Assembly (NCBI RefSeq): GCF_948948975.1
Contig: NZ_CARBVX010000005.1
Span: 1 to 64,000, forward strand
Source: an uncultured Lactobacillus sp.
Lineage (GTDB): Bacteria > Bacillota > Bacilli > Lactobacillales > Lactobacillaceae
DNA length: 64,000 nt
Reading direction: 5' to 3'
This document shows, piece after piece, positions 33,571 to 43,070 of this stretch. Made by a program: the position numbers and the translations under genes. Below the pieces are notes generated by a model. It did not search any database and was not told the DNA's origin. It saw only the letters and a list, made by a program, of their open reading frames with translations. Numbering within the stretch: position 1 is the first letter of the stretch; the number at the start of each line of letters is the position of its first letter.

Positions 33571-34560
33571 CTAAATTTTTAATAAAAAGAGCTTCAAAAA
33601 TTCATCCCCATGATAAGTTCCGTTTTTGTAGCCAAAATCAAGTTCAATCGCCTGTTTTAGCAACACTGTTAATTTACTTAATGAGACTTTATTTTCAAGG
33701 GCTAATTTTACTCGATACGGATTCACTTTTAACTCTTTAGTAATTTGATCTTTACTCCACCGTCTATTCTGCAAAACTTTAACACAAGTCAAAAATTCAA
33801 GTTGAGATTCAAAAATAGCTAGTAGCTGAATTGCACTTGCGCCTTCTCGTAAATGATCCTCTAAACGTTGAGTAGCCTCTTGGTATTTTTTATCAAAAGC
33901 GGCTGTTAATATTTCAAAAATATTTTCTGAAAGAGAACGATCAATATTTTCATTAATTAGTGTTTCCGTGATCTTTTTATCTTCACCAACAATATTTTTT
34001 AATTTTACATAGTTACTTAAAGAGACATCTAAAACTTGGTCACTTCTTTGGATCAATATTTGAAGCGCCATATTAGTAATTTGATATCCTTCTTCTTTAC
34101 TTATAGCCTTAATTATTCCACTTACTTCATAAGGCTTAAAAGTAGTTTCAATCACATTAACATGTTCAAGCAAAAGTTTACTAATCTTTTTTCTACGATC
34201 GATTTTTTCATAATTAGCTACAAAAACAACTATATCTTCTAAATCACTTAAATGCTCAATGATGTTAGTTAATTTTTCAATTTGTTTTTTATACTTTTGC
34301 GGTACTTTGGCCATTAAAAAGAAAGGATTTTTAACAACAACAATTTTCTGATTACTAAATAAAGAAGACTCTGTTAAAGTTGCCATCAATTCATCAAGTC
34401 CATCTTCAAGGCAGTCTACAATCACTTGATCAAGTTCAGAAAAAGATTTTTGATTGAGATAGTTACGAACCAAATAATCATTAAAAAATGAATCGGGTCC
34501 TTGAATCAAAAGATTAGCATTATTAGAATTAGTCTGTTTAAAAAGAGAGATTAATGTCAT
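33571..34560 (-). CDS. holA: DNA polymerase III subunit delta
   Basis: This 329-residue clamp-loader subunit opens the sliding clamp. Family features are 'LIQGPDSFFNDYLVRNYLNQ' at the N-terminus, 'ESSLFSNQKIVVVKNPFFL' near 62-80, the conserved helical segment 'FEILTAAFDKKYQEATQRL', and the C-terminal 'PYRVKLALENKVS'. Length is normal. It overlaps the upstream comEC by four bases, the classic comEC-holA-rpsT neighbourhood of Firmicutes; rpsT is convergent here. Confidence 0.96.
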   Translation of the reverse strand: MTLISLFKQTNSNNANLLIQGPDSFFNDYLVRNYLNQKSFSELDQVIVDCLEDGLDELMATLTESSLFSNQKIVVVKNPFFLMAKVPQKYKKQIEKLTNIIEHLSDLEDIVVFVANYEKIDRRKKISKLLLEHVNVIETTFKPYEVSGIIKAISKEEGYQITNMALQILIQRSDQVLDVSLSNYVKLKNIVGEDKKITETLINENIDRSLSENIFEILTAAFDKKYQEATQRLEDHLREGASAIQLLAIFESQLEFLTCVKVLQNRRWSKDQITKELKVNPYRVKLALENKVSLSKLTVLLKQAIELDFGYKNGTYHGDEFLKLFLLKI

Positions 34561-36842
34561 TTTGTATTTCCTTTATAAAAAGTCGTAATCTTATCACCTT
34601 GAAATGGTGAGTAATTCCAAGTAATTGTACCACTATCTTGCGTATTTAAATATGGAATACCTAAGTCTTTCAATGTTTTTAAAGTTTCTTGATGAGGATG
34701 TCCAAAACGATTATTGCGTCCTGAAGAAATAAAGACCAGCCGCGGATTCAACTGCTTTAAAAAATCTGGATCGCTAGAAGTTTTACTACCATGATGGCCC
34801 AATTTAAAGTAGTCAACTTGGAAATTATAGTGATTTTGTATTTCTTTTTCTCCTTCTCGGCCCAAGTCTCCAGTAAAAAGCCAGCGTTTATTCGCTAACT
34901 TAAAAGTTATAGATAAAGAATCCTCATTCTTCCCTAAGCCCGGTTTAAAAGGATAAACCACGTCAAAGTCGATCGTACCCTCTCTAACTTTATCGCCTGC
35001 AAGAAGTGGCATCAGTTGCACATCATTTAAATGATTACTTATTTTCCTCATAAAAGACTGATTATCAGTCAAACCTCTGGCAAAATATAGACGACTGACT
35101 GGAATTTGATCGAGCAACGCCTTTAAATCGCCAATATGATCTGCATCCTGGTGACTTAAAAATACTCCATCCAGATGATCAATCCCCTGAGCATATAAAA
35201 ATGGAATAGTAATTCGATTTAACTGGGGCTCACTTTTTCTTTTACCAAAATTTAGCTTTCCGCCCGTATCTATTAAATATGTTTTTCTATTTAAGGGCGT
35301 AGTAATTAAAATACTGTCTCCCTGCCCTACGTCAATAAAAGAAACTTGTCCTTTTAACGGAAAATGAATCAAACAAAAAAAGCTAGTATATGCTCCAATT
35401 AGAATTACTCTTAGCTTTAATTTCTTTACGTTATGCTTAGGCATAATAATCAAAAACAAAGTCACAGCCAATAAAAATATAGTTTGAAACCAATTTATTT
35501 GCCCAAAAGTTATTAATCCCACCTGCTTATCAGCAATAAAATTAGTTAAGTCTGCAATGACTTTAAAAATTGGTTCACTTATTCTAACAATATCTGGTAA
35601 ACCCCAAAATAGAAAAATCACAATAAAGGTTAAAGGTAAAAGAATAAAATTGAAAATTGGAACAATCAAGAAATTATAAATGATAGTTAAAAAGTTAATC
35701 CGATAAAAATTATGTAATAGAATTGGCGTAATTAATAAATTAAGAACTATATTTTGTTTAATTTTTTTAAAATCCTTACTTATTTCTAATCCAAAGACTA
35801 ACAAATAGCTTAAAATCGCCCCACTATTTAAAAATAATAGCGGATTAAATATGAGATGAGTTAATGCTACTACTCCTAATTTATCTCCGCTGCTAATCAT
35901 AATCTTCTTTCTTTTAAAGAAAACATTCCAAAAATAGCTTAAACTTGCTCGCACAAAACCAGCTTGAAAATTAGAAAGTAAGATTTCAATTATTAAAAAA
36001 AGAACACAGAAAATCGTTAGCTCTTCTTCTGTTCTTTTCATAATTGTTCCAAGCCACATAATTCCCAGAATATATAAACTTACGTGTAGACCAGAGATAC
36101 TTAACAAATGGATAATTCCCAAGTCACGATAACTATTGAGTAAAACCTTATTTTCTGGACTAGGATTTTGTGCTAAAACCATCTCACTGGCAAAAAATCT
36201 TGTAAACTGGGGCATTTTTTCAAAATAATCTATCAGATGCTTACGTAAAATATGAATCCAATCAAAAATAGTAATTTTCTTAGGATAAAGCTCATAGCTT
36301 TCAAGCTTCACTCTTTCCTTTATTTTTTTACTACGATAATACTTTTGATAATCGAATTCACCTGGGTTAGTTGCTGGCATAATTTTTTCTACTTTTGCCT
36401 TGTAGTTTACTAAATAACATCCCCCAAAGTGATTTAATTCTTTCTCAAGTGACTTATTTATACTTCCACTAACTAAAACTTTATTCTTTTCAATTCTTCC
36501 CTCCCCATAGAAAAATTGGTCACTCACTTTCACCTGATCACTATATATTTCAATTGGTTCTCCAATTTTCGTTTCACTTATCTGCTGATTAAGTAAAGTT
36601 ACAAGGGATATTATTCCTAAAAATAAAGCTAGTAATTGGCGATATTGAGGGAATTTATAGATGAGCAAAAAGCAGAAAAAAAGCAGAAAAATTATAGCTA
36701 CAATTTTTTGGGCAAAAGTAGTAGTCTGCAAAATTAGAAAGGTAACTGAAATACATCCCAAACTAAGTAATAAATAAAATCCTGGTGCATAAAAACTAGA
36801 GTGCCAATTGATCTTTAAGCTTTTCAAAAGTCTTTTCACCAA
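34557..36842 (-). CDS. comEC: DNA uptake channel protein ComEC
   Basis: This is a 761-residue membrane protein that carries single-stranded DNA across the membrane in natural transformation. It is full length: an N-terminal hydrophobic and OB-like region (about 20-200), the multi-helix competence domain (about 210-480, starting around 'DLGIIHLLSISGLHVSLYIL'), and a C-terminal metallo-beta-lactamase-like domain. That domain contains 'FIDVGQGDSILI', 'LSHQDADHIGDL', 'FTGDLG' and 'KLGHHGSKTSSDPDFL'. The frame extends to a TTG at 36842 and overlaps the comEA end by 47 bases; a GTG next to it or the TTG at 36827 are equally possible starts. No disruption is visible. Confidence 0.95.
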   Translation of the reverse strand: MVKRLLKSLKINWHSSFYAPGFYLLLSLGCISVTFLILQTTTFAQKIVAIIFLLFFCFLLIYKFPQYRQLLALFLGIISLVTLLNQQISETKIGEPIEIYSDQVKVSDQFFYGEGRIEKNKVLVSGSINKSLEKELNHFGGCYLVNYKAKVEKIMPATNPGEFDYQKYYRSKKIKERVKLESYELYPKKITIFDWIHILRKHLIDYFEKMPQFTRFFASEMVLAQNPSPENKVLLNSYRDLGIIHLLSISGLHVSLYILGIMWLGTIMKRTEEELTIFCVLFLIIEILLSNFQAGFVRASLSYFWNVFFKRKKIMISSGDKLGVVALTHLIFNPLLFLNSGAILSYLLVFGLEISKDFKKIKQNIVLNLLITPILLHNFYRINFLTIIYNFLIVPIFNFILLPLTFIVIFLFWGLPDIVRISEPIFKVIADLTNFIADKQVGLITFGQINWFQTIFLLAVTLFLIIMPKHNVKKLKLRVILIGAYTSFFCLIHFPLKGQVSFIDVGQGDSILITTPLNRKTYLIDTGGKLNFGKRKSEPQLNRITIPFLYAQGIDHLDGVFLSHQDADHIGDLKALLDQIPVSRLYFARGLTDNQSFMRKISNHLNDVQLMPLLAGDKVREGTIDFDVVYPFKPGLGKNEDSLSITFKLANKRWLFTGDLGREGEKEIQNHYNFQVDYFKLGHHGSKTSSDPDFLKQLNPRLVFISSGRNNRFGHPHQETLKTLKDLGIPYLNTQDSGTITWNYSPFQGDKITTFYKGNTK

Positions 36843-37482
36843 TTCCCGTTACTTTAGTTAAATCTTCAATTTGTTTAAAGCCGCCATTTTGATTGCGATA
36901 AGCAATAATTTGTTCTGCCTTTTTCTGCCCCACTCCATTTAATTTTTGTAGATCTTCGACGGTTGCAGAATTTAAATGAACCTGCTCAGAATTTGAACTA
37001 GCAGAATCTGAAGCGAATGAGTTAGTAGTGGTTGTATTTCCGACTGCAGATATATTCTCTATTTTTTCACCAATATGGGGGACATAAATTTGATCTTGAT
37101 CCTTCAAAAGAGCTGCTCGATTTATTGCTTTTGTTTCCGCCTTGTCTGTTAAGCCGCCACATACTTTTAATAAATCATTTAAGCGGGCTCCATTTTTTAA
37201 GGTATAGACTCCACTATGTTTAACAGCCCCAGTAATATCTACCGTTACTGTATTTTGTTTAGATGGACTATTTAGGCCTGTAGTAGAGCTAGTACTATTA
37301 CTTTTATTTTTAGAGAATTCCATTGATTGGCTCTTATTATTTTCACTTAAAACTTGGTTATTATTAATTGCCGGCTGATTATTTTTTTGAATAAAGTATC
37401 CACCAATTAAAATCACCGCTACAATTCCAATTACTAATCCTTTCTTTTCCAAGAAGAAGTCTTTTATTTTTTCAAAATCCAT
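36796..37482 (-). CDS. comEA: Competence DNA receptor ComEA
   Basis: This is a 228-residue membrane-anchored protein that binds incoming double-stranded DNA. It has one N-terminal membrane segment (about 14-32), a Ser/Asn-rich linker, an SLBB domain ('VTVDITGAVKHSGVYTLKNG' to 'IYVPHIGEK'), another Ser/Thr-rich linker, and a C-terminal helix-hairpin-helix pair ('HLNSATVEDLQKLNGVGQKK' and 'IEDLTKVTGIGEKTF'). I chose ATG 37482 because GAGGTGA precedes it; the frame extends 13 codons upstream. It lies just after a terminator, so its promoter must be within a few dozen bases or overlap that hairpin. Confidence 0.95.
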   Translation of the reverse strand: MDFEKIKDFFLEKKGLVIGIVAVILIGGYFIQKNNQPAINNNQVLSENNKSQSMEFSKNKSNSTSSTTGLNSPSKQNTVTVDITGAVKHSGVYTLKNGARLNDLLKVCGGLTDKAETKAINRAALLKDQDQIYVPHIGEKIENISAVGNTTTTNSFASDSASSNSEQVHLNSATVEDLQKLNGVGQKKAEQIIAYRNQNGGFKQIEDLTKVTGIGEKTFEKLKDQLAL

Positions 37483-37507
37483 TTTTATCACCTCATTATT
37501 TATTACG

Positions 37508-37538
37508 AAAAAAAGCAGCAATTTTTTTGCTGCTTTTT
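37508..37538 (-). terminator. Terminator of the ftsW-sepM operon
   Basis: AAAGCAGCAA-TTTTT-TTGCTGCTTT with T/A tails on both sides, right after the sepM stop on the minus strand and before comEA. Confidence 0.85.
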
Positions 37539-37539
37539 C

Positions 37540-38550
37540 TTATTTTTCTAAATAATTTAGTGCATCTTCAAATCGAGCCACGGGTACAATTTTCATTTTA
37601 GTATGAATTTTCTTAGCAGTTCTTACCGCTTCCGCATAGTTTGTCTCACTCTGCTTAACTCCCGCTGGTTGATCAGTTGGAGCAAAGAAAACTTTCATTC
37701 CTTGACGACTAGCTGCTATTACTTTCTTATCAACGCCGCCAATCATGCCTACTTTTCCTTGCTCATCAATTGTCCCAGTACCCGCTATCTTTTTAGAGCT
37801 AAGATTTTTCCCGGTAAATAATTGATAACATTCAAGTGTAAACATTAATCCAGCGGACGGACCCCCAATATCACCCGCATCGATTTTTACTGAAGGCTTT
37901 GTTACTACCCGCGTATGATCTACAAGCTGAATACCAATTCCATAACGGTTAGTTCCAGAAAGTTTTACCGTTTCACCAGAAAAAGTTAGGTGTTTTTTCC
38001 CTCTAATAACTTCAATTCTTACCTTACTCTTCTTTAAAGAAGAAACATATTTAATTAATTCTTGGCTAGAAGTGAATTTCTTACCATTTACGTTAACTAA
38101 TACGTCTCCTACCTTCAACTTATTCTTAAAAGTTGAATTACTCATTATTTCCATTACGTAAACGCCTAAGAACTCTTGACGATGCGGAATATTTGCCTTC
38201 TTAGCCGCATAGTAAATAGCATTATTTTGACTAGTTTCCATGTAATACTGCTGCATTTGGTTATATTCTGCACTAGTCGAGGTTCCCATTAATTCATCCT
38301 TTGAGTAGCGACTATCTGCTGGTCTCAAAAAACTTGTCAAATAATCAATCATTACCGCCGGTCGTTCACTTACGGTTACCAAATAAAAATTAGGATTAGC
38401 TTTTCTACTACTTTTTACATATTTACTCATCTGAAAAGCTTTACCAGGAGCTTCAATATAATATTGCGTTGGCCATAGACAAAAAACAACTGCTATTAAA
38501 AATGCCGCTATTCCTAGCAGCCAAAATTTTAATTTTTTATTTTTTTTCAT
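37540..38550 (-). CDS. sepM: SepM/YlbL-family membrane serine protease (PDZ-Lon)
   Basis: This is a 336-residue protein with one N-terminal membrane segment (10-27), a PDZ domain (about 125-190, 'LGVYVMEIMSNSTF' to 'VLVNVNGKKF') and a C-terminal Lon-type protease domain. Catalytic Ser232 lies in 'GDIGGPSAGLMF' and Lys276 in 'MIGGVDKKVIAA', the Ser-Lys dyad. In streptococci SepM trims the competence-stimulating peptide; YlbL in Bacillus has other clients. No pheromone gene is visible here, so the substrate is unknown. It overlaps coaD by 14 bases in the ftsW-ylbG-rsmD-coaD-sepM operon. Confidence 0.93.
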   Translation of the reverse strand: MKKNKKLKFWLLGIAAFLIAVVFCLWPTQYYIEAPGKAFQMSKYVKSSRKANPNFYLVTVSERPAVMIDYLTSFLRPADSRYSKDELMGTSTSAEYNQMQQYYMETSQNNAIYYAAKKANIPHRQEFLGVYVMEIMSNSTFKNKLKVGDVLVNVNGKKFTSSQELIKYVSSLKKSKVRIEVIRGKKHLTFSGETVKLSGTNRYGIGIQLVDHTRVVTKPSVKIDAGDIGGPSAGLMFTLECYQLFTGKNLSSKKIAGTGTIDEQGKVGMIGGVDKKVIAASRQGMKVFFAPTDQPAGVKQSETNYAEAVRTAKKIHTKMKIVPVARFEDALNYLEK

Positions 38551-39037
38551 TATTTCTGTTCCTCAATTTTTCTTCCAATGCAGCTGCTACTGGCTTTGGA
38601 ACTAAGGTTGAAACATCCCCACCAAAAAATACAGTTTCTTTAATCATACTGGAAGAAATAAAACTATCTTCTGGCCGAGTAAACAATAGAACCGTATTTA
38701 GATCTGGATCTAAAGTCTTATTGATTCCAGCGATGTCACGCTCATAGTTAAAATCAGCTGTATTTCGCAATCCGCGAACAATTGCCCCTGCACCAAGTTC
38801 ATGAGCCACTTCCACTGTCAATTCAGCTGGCCGCGCAATAACTTCAACTCTTTCGTTATTTTCAAAAACTCTTCTAGTCAATTCTAAGCGTTCTTCTTCA
38901 TTAAAAAGATACTTTTTACTAGTATTGGTCATAATCACCACATATAATTTTTCAAACATATGGGAGGCAGCTTCAATCACCTCAACATGTCCATTAGTTA
39001 TTGGATCAAAACTTCCAGGAAAAATTGCCTTTATCAT
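38537..39037 (-). CDS. coaD: Phosphopantetheine adenylyltransferase
   Basis: This enzyme catalyses the penultimate step of coenzyme A synthesis (4'-phosphopantetheine plus ATP to dephospho-CoA). The 166-residue protein has the nucleotidyltransferase signature 'FPGSFDPITNGHVEVI' (Thr14 and His17), 'RGLRNTADFNYERDIAGINK' near 90-110, and 'SFISSSMIKE', the ISSxxK/R ATP-binding motif. Single-base spacing to rsmD and overlap with sepM show one operon. Confidence 0.97.
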   Translation of the reverse strand: MIKAIFPGSFDPITNGHVEVIEAASHMFEKLYVVIMTNTSKKYLFNEEERLELTRRVFENNERVEVIARPAELTVEVAHELGAGAIVRGLRNTADFNYERDIAGINKTLDPDLNTVLLFTRPEDSFISSSMIKETVFFGGDVSTLVPKPVAAALEEKLRNRNNEKK

Positions 39038-39038
39038 T

Positions 39039-39587
39039 TTAGTCCCTTTCGTAAACCTTTACCTTTGTGCGCCCTAACTGGTGATCTTTAATAATTGAAA
39101 AGCCGGAAACTTCTGGTAATTCATCATGTTCATCTGTTTCAGCCACAACGAGCGCATTCTCATTTAATAGATTATTCTCAAGTAGTTTAGTCATAATCTT
39201 TACAATTTTTTGTTTAGCATAAGGTGGATCAAGAAAAACAAGATCAAATTTTTTACCTTCATCCTGCAAAATTTTTATTGCACGATTATCACTACACTTT
39301 AGAACTCTAAATCTTTCCTCTTCCTTGGTGAGTTCAACATTTTTTTTGATAACCTGGCATGCTTGACCACTAATATCAACTAAAACAGCTCCATCATAGC
39401 CACGAGAAACAGCTTCAATTCCTAATGCACCACTGCCAGCATACAGATCGAGTACTTTACCACCATCAAAAAATTGCCCCAAAGAATTAAATAAAGACCC
39501 TTTTACCTTGTCACTAGTTGGTCGAGTAGCGTTACTCTTCAATGTATGTAAATTACGCTTAGCATATTTTCCTGCAATAATTCTCAA
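39039..39587 (-). CDS. rsmD: 16S rRNA (guanine-966-N2)-methyltransferase
   Basis: This is a 182-residue Rossmann-fold methyltransferase. The N-terminal 'MRIIAGKYAKRNLHTLKSNA' plus 'RPTSDKVKGSLFNSL', the SAM-binding 'VLDLYAGSGALGIEAVSRG' and the catalytic 'VFLDPPYAKQ' (DPPY motif, near 120) are characteristic of RsmD, which methylates G966 of 16S rRNA. The ATG overlaps the upstream ylbG stop by four bases. Confidence 0.96.
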   Translation of the reverse strand: MRIIAGKYAKRNLHTLKSNATRPTSDKVKGSLFNSLGQFFDGGKVLDLYAGSGALGIEAVSRGYDGAVLVDISGQACQVIKKNVELTKEEERFRVLKCSDNRAIKILQDEGKKFDLVFLDPPYAKQKIVKIMTKLLENNLLNENALVVAETDEHDELPEVSGFSIIKDHQLGRTKVKVYERD

Positions 39588-39919
39588 ACTCGTAAATCCT
39601 CGTTTTCTTCTCGTAATTTTTCTGCTTCTTCTTTTAGTTCCCGCATCATTTTTTCTTCGTGCTCAGCAGAGAAATCAAGCTCATCGGTTTTTGATGTTTC
39701 CACAGACTGCACATAACTTTTGCTTCTTAACTCTGCAATTACCTTAGCTGCATATTGTGAACTAACATATAAAATCACATACTTATTTTTACGTGAAAAA
39801 TAAATAATATTACCAAATCGACGCAACTTATATTGATCGCTAATCTGATTCAGCCAAACAATTATCTGCGTGCGGGGAGTCATTTTTTCATTTGACTCAT
39901 CCTTAAAAACCAAACTCAA
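39584..39919 (-). CDS. ylbG: YlbG family protein (DUF2129)
   Basis: This is a 111-residue cytosolic protein. The DUF2129 core is 'RTQIIVWLNQISDQYKLRRF' then 'GNIIYFSRKNKYVILYVS'; a Glu-rich helical tail follows (EEKMMRELKEEAEKLREEN). Function is unestablished; the gene sits by rsmD in most Bacilli. Translation appears to start at TTG 39919, overlapping the ftsW stop (TTGA), because AGGAG lies seven bases before it. An in-frame ATG 12 codons in has no suitable ribosome site. Confidence 0.85.
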   Translation of the reverse strand: MSLVFKDESNEKMTPRTQIIVWLNQISDQYKLRRFGNIIYFSRKNKYVILYVSSQYAAKVIAELRSKSYVQSVETSKTDELDFSAEHEEKMMRELKEEAEKLREENEDLRV

Positions 39920-41100
39920 AGTACACTCCTACTTTCTACTAATGCTTTCTTTTCAGCAGCTGAAATATTTAAAACCAGACCTAAAGCAGCAGTTAGTACA
40001 ATCATTGATGATCCCCCATAAGAAATAAATGGTAAGGTTACCCCAGTAATTGGTAACAATCCTAAAACTGCTCCTACATTAAAGAGCGTTTCTGTAAAGA
40101 TCATGGTTACAACCCCGAAACAGACTAAAGCATTAAATTGTGAATCGGCATGAATTCCTACTTCCATAATGCGCCACATTAAAAAGAATAATAAGGTAAT
40201 AATTACAATAGCTCCAATTACGCCTAACTCTTCGGCAGTAATAGATAAAATAAAATCAGTATATGGTTCAGGTAAGTAACCTCTCTTTTGCATACTGTTA
40301 CCTAATCCAACACCAAATAAACCACCATTATGAATTGCATAATAAGAATTTACTAGCTGTGCACCACCTGTTTTTTCTAGCTTAAAAGGATGGGCAAAAG
40401 CGAGCAATCGCTGAAATTGATAGGAATCTTTGATAAATCCGGGGGTCCAAAATAATAAAATTGCCATCAATAAGACAATTCCCAGCAGTAACCCTACTAA
40501 CCAATAAACGGCTAATCTAGTAGGAATTCCTGAAACACTATACATGACAAAGACTATCATAAATAGAATTGCTGAACCACCAAAATCCGGCTCTAAAATT
40601 ACCAATCCTATCATCAAAAATGAAATTACAGTTGGTCCAAATAAATTATGCCAGATTTGTCCAGGAACAAACTTTCCATCTCGTCTCGACAAGACAAAAG
40701 CCAAATAAAGAACTAGAGATAATTTAGCTACCTCCACTGGCTGAATATTGATAAACCCTAAATTGATCCAACCAACCGCACCGTTAATCGCAGCTTTTCC
40801 ATGACTGACAACTTTCAGAACAATTAAAAACATCAACATCAAAAATGAAATTCCTAAGTAGGACATAACAAATTTTCTATTTTTAAATACTTTTAATTTT
40901 AAAGCAAAACAGGGAATTCCAAAGGCTATAAATGCTGCCAAGAAATATATAATCTGTCTTTTCATATATACACTCGGTGAAAAACCATTTACTAATAAAA
41001 TGTCCGAGCTTGCCGAATAGACCATAATAACCCCGATAGTTGACAAGACAAGATATGGGATCAAGATGCTATAGTCTAAGTATCTTAGTTTTTGTCGCAC
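39916..41100 (-). CDS. ftsW: FtsW/RodA-type peptidoglycan glycosyltransferase
   Basis: This SEDS-family polymerase makes septal glycan strands with a partner penicillin-binding protein. The 394-residue protein has about ten membrane segments, 'YSASSD' near 30, 'NIQPVEVAKLSLVLYLAF' near 120-135, the large loop segment 'GLGNSMQKRGYLPEPYTDFI', and 'LPFISYGGSSMIVLTAALG' near 360-378 (the diagnostic GGSS motif). It starts with GTG behind GGGGGC. FtsW rather than RodA is favoured by the absence of a second SEDS gene here and the rsmD/coaD neighbourhood, but sequence alone does not fully decide. Confidence 0.92.
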   Translation of the reverse strand: MRQKLRYLDYSILIPYLVLSTIGVIMVYSASSDILLVNGFSPSVYMKRQIIYFLAAFIAFGIPCFALKLKVFKNRKFVMSYLGISFLMLMFLIVLKVVSHGKAAINGAVGWINLGFINIQPVEVAKLSLVLYLAFVLSRRDGKFVPGQIWHNLFGPTVISFLMIGLVILEPDFGGSAILFMIVFVMYSVSGIPTRLAVYWLVGLLLGIVLLMAILLFWTPGFIKDSYQFQRLLAFAHPFKLEKTGGAQLVNSYYAIHNGGLFGVGLGNSMQKRGYLPEPYTDFILSITAEELGVIGAIVIITLLFFLMWRIMEVGIHADSQFNALVCFGVVTMIFTETLFNVGAVLGLLPITGVTLPFISYGGSSMIVLTAALGLVLNISAAEKKALVESRSVL

Positions 41101-41136
41101 AATATATCTGCCCCCTTTAGTTAAATAATCTTTCTT

Positions 41137-41145
41137 ATTATATCA
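41137..41145 (-). promoter_or_regulatory. Extended -10 promoter of the ftsW operon
   Basis: On the minus strand TGATATAAT (TGn plus TATAAT at 41137-41142) lies about 37 bases before the GTG of ftsW. The -35 would fall in the T-rich tail of the typA terminator. Confidence 0.5.
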
Positions 41146-41159
41146 CTACCTCTGCATAA

Positions 41160-41192
41160 CAAAAAAAGTAGCTCAATAAATTGAGCTACTTT
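41160..41192 (-). terminator. Terminator of typA
   Basis: AAAGTAGCTCAAT-AA-ATTGAGCTACTTT with seven T after it on the minus strand, 22 bases past the typA stop. Confidence 0.9.
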
Positions 41193-41213
41193 TAAAATTA
41201 AATAAGAAACAGA

Positions 41214-43046
41214 CTATTTGTTACGTTTCTTATCTGCCTTTTTTCTTTCGTTAGTGTTTAAGATCTTCTTACGTAAACGAATACTTTCTGGAGTTACTTC
41301 ACAGTATTCATCATCATTCAAGAATTCAATGGCTTCTTCCAAAGTCATAGTCTTAGGAGTCTTAATTGAAGCTGAGTGGTCCTTACCGGCAGCACGGGTG
41401 TTAGTTAAGTTCTTACCCTTAGTTACGTTAACGGCAATATCACGTTCACGTGATGATTGACCAACAATCATACCTTCGTAAACTTCAACACCAGCACCGA
41501 TGAATAATTCACCACGTTGTTCAACTGATTGAAGTGAGTAAGTAGTTGATTGACCTTGGTTGATTGAAACTAAGGCACCGTTACGACGACCTGGTTCCCA
41601 GTTCTTAACAACAGGCTTGTATGAATCAAAAGTATGGTTCATAATTCCGTAACCAGCAGTTTGAGACATGAATTCGTTGTTGTAACCAATCAAACCACGT
41701 GATGGTACTAAGAATTCAAGTCTAGTTTGGCCGTTACCAGTAGATTCCATATTCTTCATTTCACCTTTTCTTTGTGAAAGAGAGTCGATAACAGAACCTA
41801 CATAAGCATCTGGAGTATCTACTTGAACTGCTTCAAATGGTTCACACATTTGTCCATCAACTTCACGGTAAATAACTTTAGGACGTGAAAGTTGTAATTC
41901 GAATCCTTCACGACGAAGTTCTTCAACTAAAATTGACAAGTGTAACTCACCACGACCAGAAACAGTCCAGGCATTTAATTGGTCAGTTGGTTCAACCTTT
42001 AAAGAAACATCAGTACGAGTTTGACGAATTAAACGGTCTTCAAGTTTCTTAGGTGTAACTTGATCACCTTCACGACCAGCAAATGGTGAATCGTTTGCAA
42101 CAAAGTCCATTTGAAGAGTTGGTGGATCAATCTTAAGAAGTGGTAATGCTTCAGGCTTGTCAGCAGAAGCAATAGTTTCACCAACATAAATATCATTAAT
42201 ACCAGAAATAGCAATGATATCGCCGGCTTTTGCTTCTTGAATTTCGTTACGCTTCAAACCGAAGTAACCAAATAATTTAGTAACACGGAAGTTTTGAGTT
42301 GAACCATCACGTTTCATAACAGTAATGTTGTCACCAACTTTAACTTTTCCGCGGTAAATACGTCCTACACCGATACGACCTACGTAGTCATCCCAATCAA
42401 GCATAGTGATTTGGAATTGTAATGGTTCATCAGAATTATCAACTGGAGCAGGAATGTTCTTAACAATAGTATCAAAAATAGGATCCATTGTTTCTTCTTG
42501 TTTAGCTGGGTCTGATTCGTATGAAGAAGTACCGTTTAAAGCAGATGCGTAAACAACTGGGAAATCAAGTTGTTCATCACTAGCACCTAATTCGATGAAT
42601 AATTCAAGAACTTCATCCAATACTTCCTTTGGACGAGCACCTGGACGGTCAATCTTATTAATAACTACGATTGGCTTAACGCCCGCTTCCAAAGCCTTCT
42701 TAAGCACAAAACGAGTTTGTGGCATAGTACCTTCGTAAGCATCAACAAGCAATAAACATCCGTCAACCATGTGCATGATACGTTCTACTTCACCACCGAA
42801 GTCAGCGTGTCCTGGTGTATCCAAGATGTTAATAGTAGTATCACCGTACTTAACAGCAGTGTTCTTAGATAAGATAGTAATACCACGTTCACGTTCAATA
42901 GCATTGGAGTCCATAGCACGATCTTCTAGATTCATGTGCTCTGGCAATGTATCTGATTGTTTTAACAATTGGTTAACCAAAGTAGTTTTACCGTGGTCAA
43001 CGTGTGCGATAATGGCAATATTTCTAATATCGTCTCTTCTTTGCAA
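41214..43046 (-). CDS. typA: Ribosome-associated GTPase TypA/BipA
   Basis: This translational GTPase acts in 50S assembly, cold and stress adaptation. The 610-residue protein has G1 'AHVDHGKTT' (14-22), the switch '[12 protein letters not shown]', G3 '[14 protein letters not shown]', G4 '[10 protein letters not shown]', EF-G-like domains, and the family-specific C-terminal segment with '[18 protein letters not shown]'. I start it at TTG 43046, which gives the family-typical [10 protein letters not shown] and lies eight bases after GGGAGG; the open frame extends eight codons further to an ATG right behind a T7 run without a ribosome site. The leader contains a terminator-like hairpin (see 43071-43237). 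Confidence 0.97.
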   Translation of the reverse strand: MQRRDDIRNIAIIAHVDHGKTTLVNQLLKQSDTLPEHMNLEDRAMDSNAIERERGITILSKNTAVKYGDTTINILDTPGHADFGGEVERIMHMVDGCLLLVDAYEGTMPQTRFVLKKALEAGVKPIVVINKIDRPGARPKEVLDEVLELFIELGASDEQLDFPVVYASALNGTSSYESDPAKQEETMDPIFDTIVKNIPAPVDNSDEPLQFQITMLDWDDYVGRIGVGRIYRGKVKVGDNITVMKRDGSTQNFRVTKLFGYFGLKRNEIQEAKAGDIIAISGINDIYVGETIASADKPEALPLLKIDPPTLQMDFVANDSPFAGREGDQVTPKKLEDRLIRQTRTDVSLKVEPTDQLNAWTVSGRGELHLSILVEELRREGFELQLSRPKVIYREVDGQMCEPFEAVQVDTPDAYVGSVIDSLSQRKGEMKNMESTGNGQTRLEFLVPSRGLIGYNNEFMSQTAGYGIMNHTFDSYKPVVKNWEPGRRNGALVSINQGQSTTYSLQSVEQRGELFIGAGVEVYEGMIVGQSSRERDIAVNVTKGKNLTNTRAAGKDHSASIKTPKTMTLEEAIEFLNDDEYCEVTPESIRLRKKILNTNERKKADKKRNK

Positions 43047-43070
43047 AAGAAATTCCTCCCCGAACTTCAT

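Noticed and set aside
34036..34242. Plus-strand open frame inside holA
   Set aside because: Antisense shadow of the holA coding sequence, with no promoter or ribosome site.
37483..37520. Streptococcal ComX box before comEA
   Set aside because: No convincing TACGAATA-like box; the short AT-rich gap contains TTCGTAATA, which is not enough to claim a sigma-dependent promoter.
41218..41460. Plus-strand open frame over the typA end
   Set aside because: Antisense shadow of typA with biased codon pattern of the real gene.
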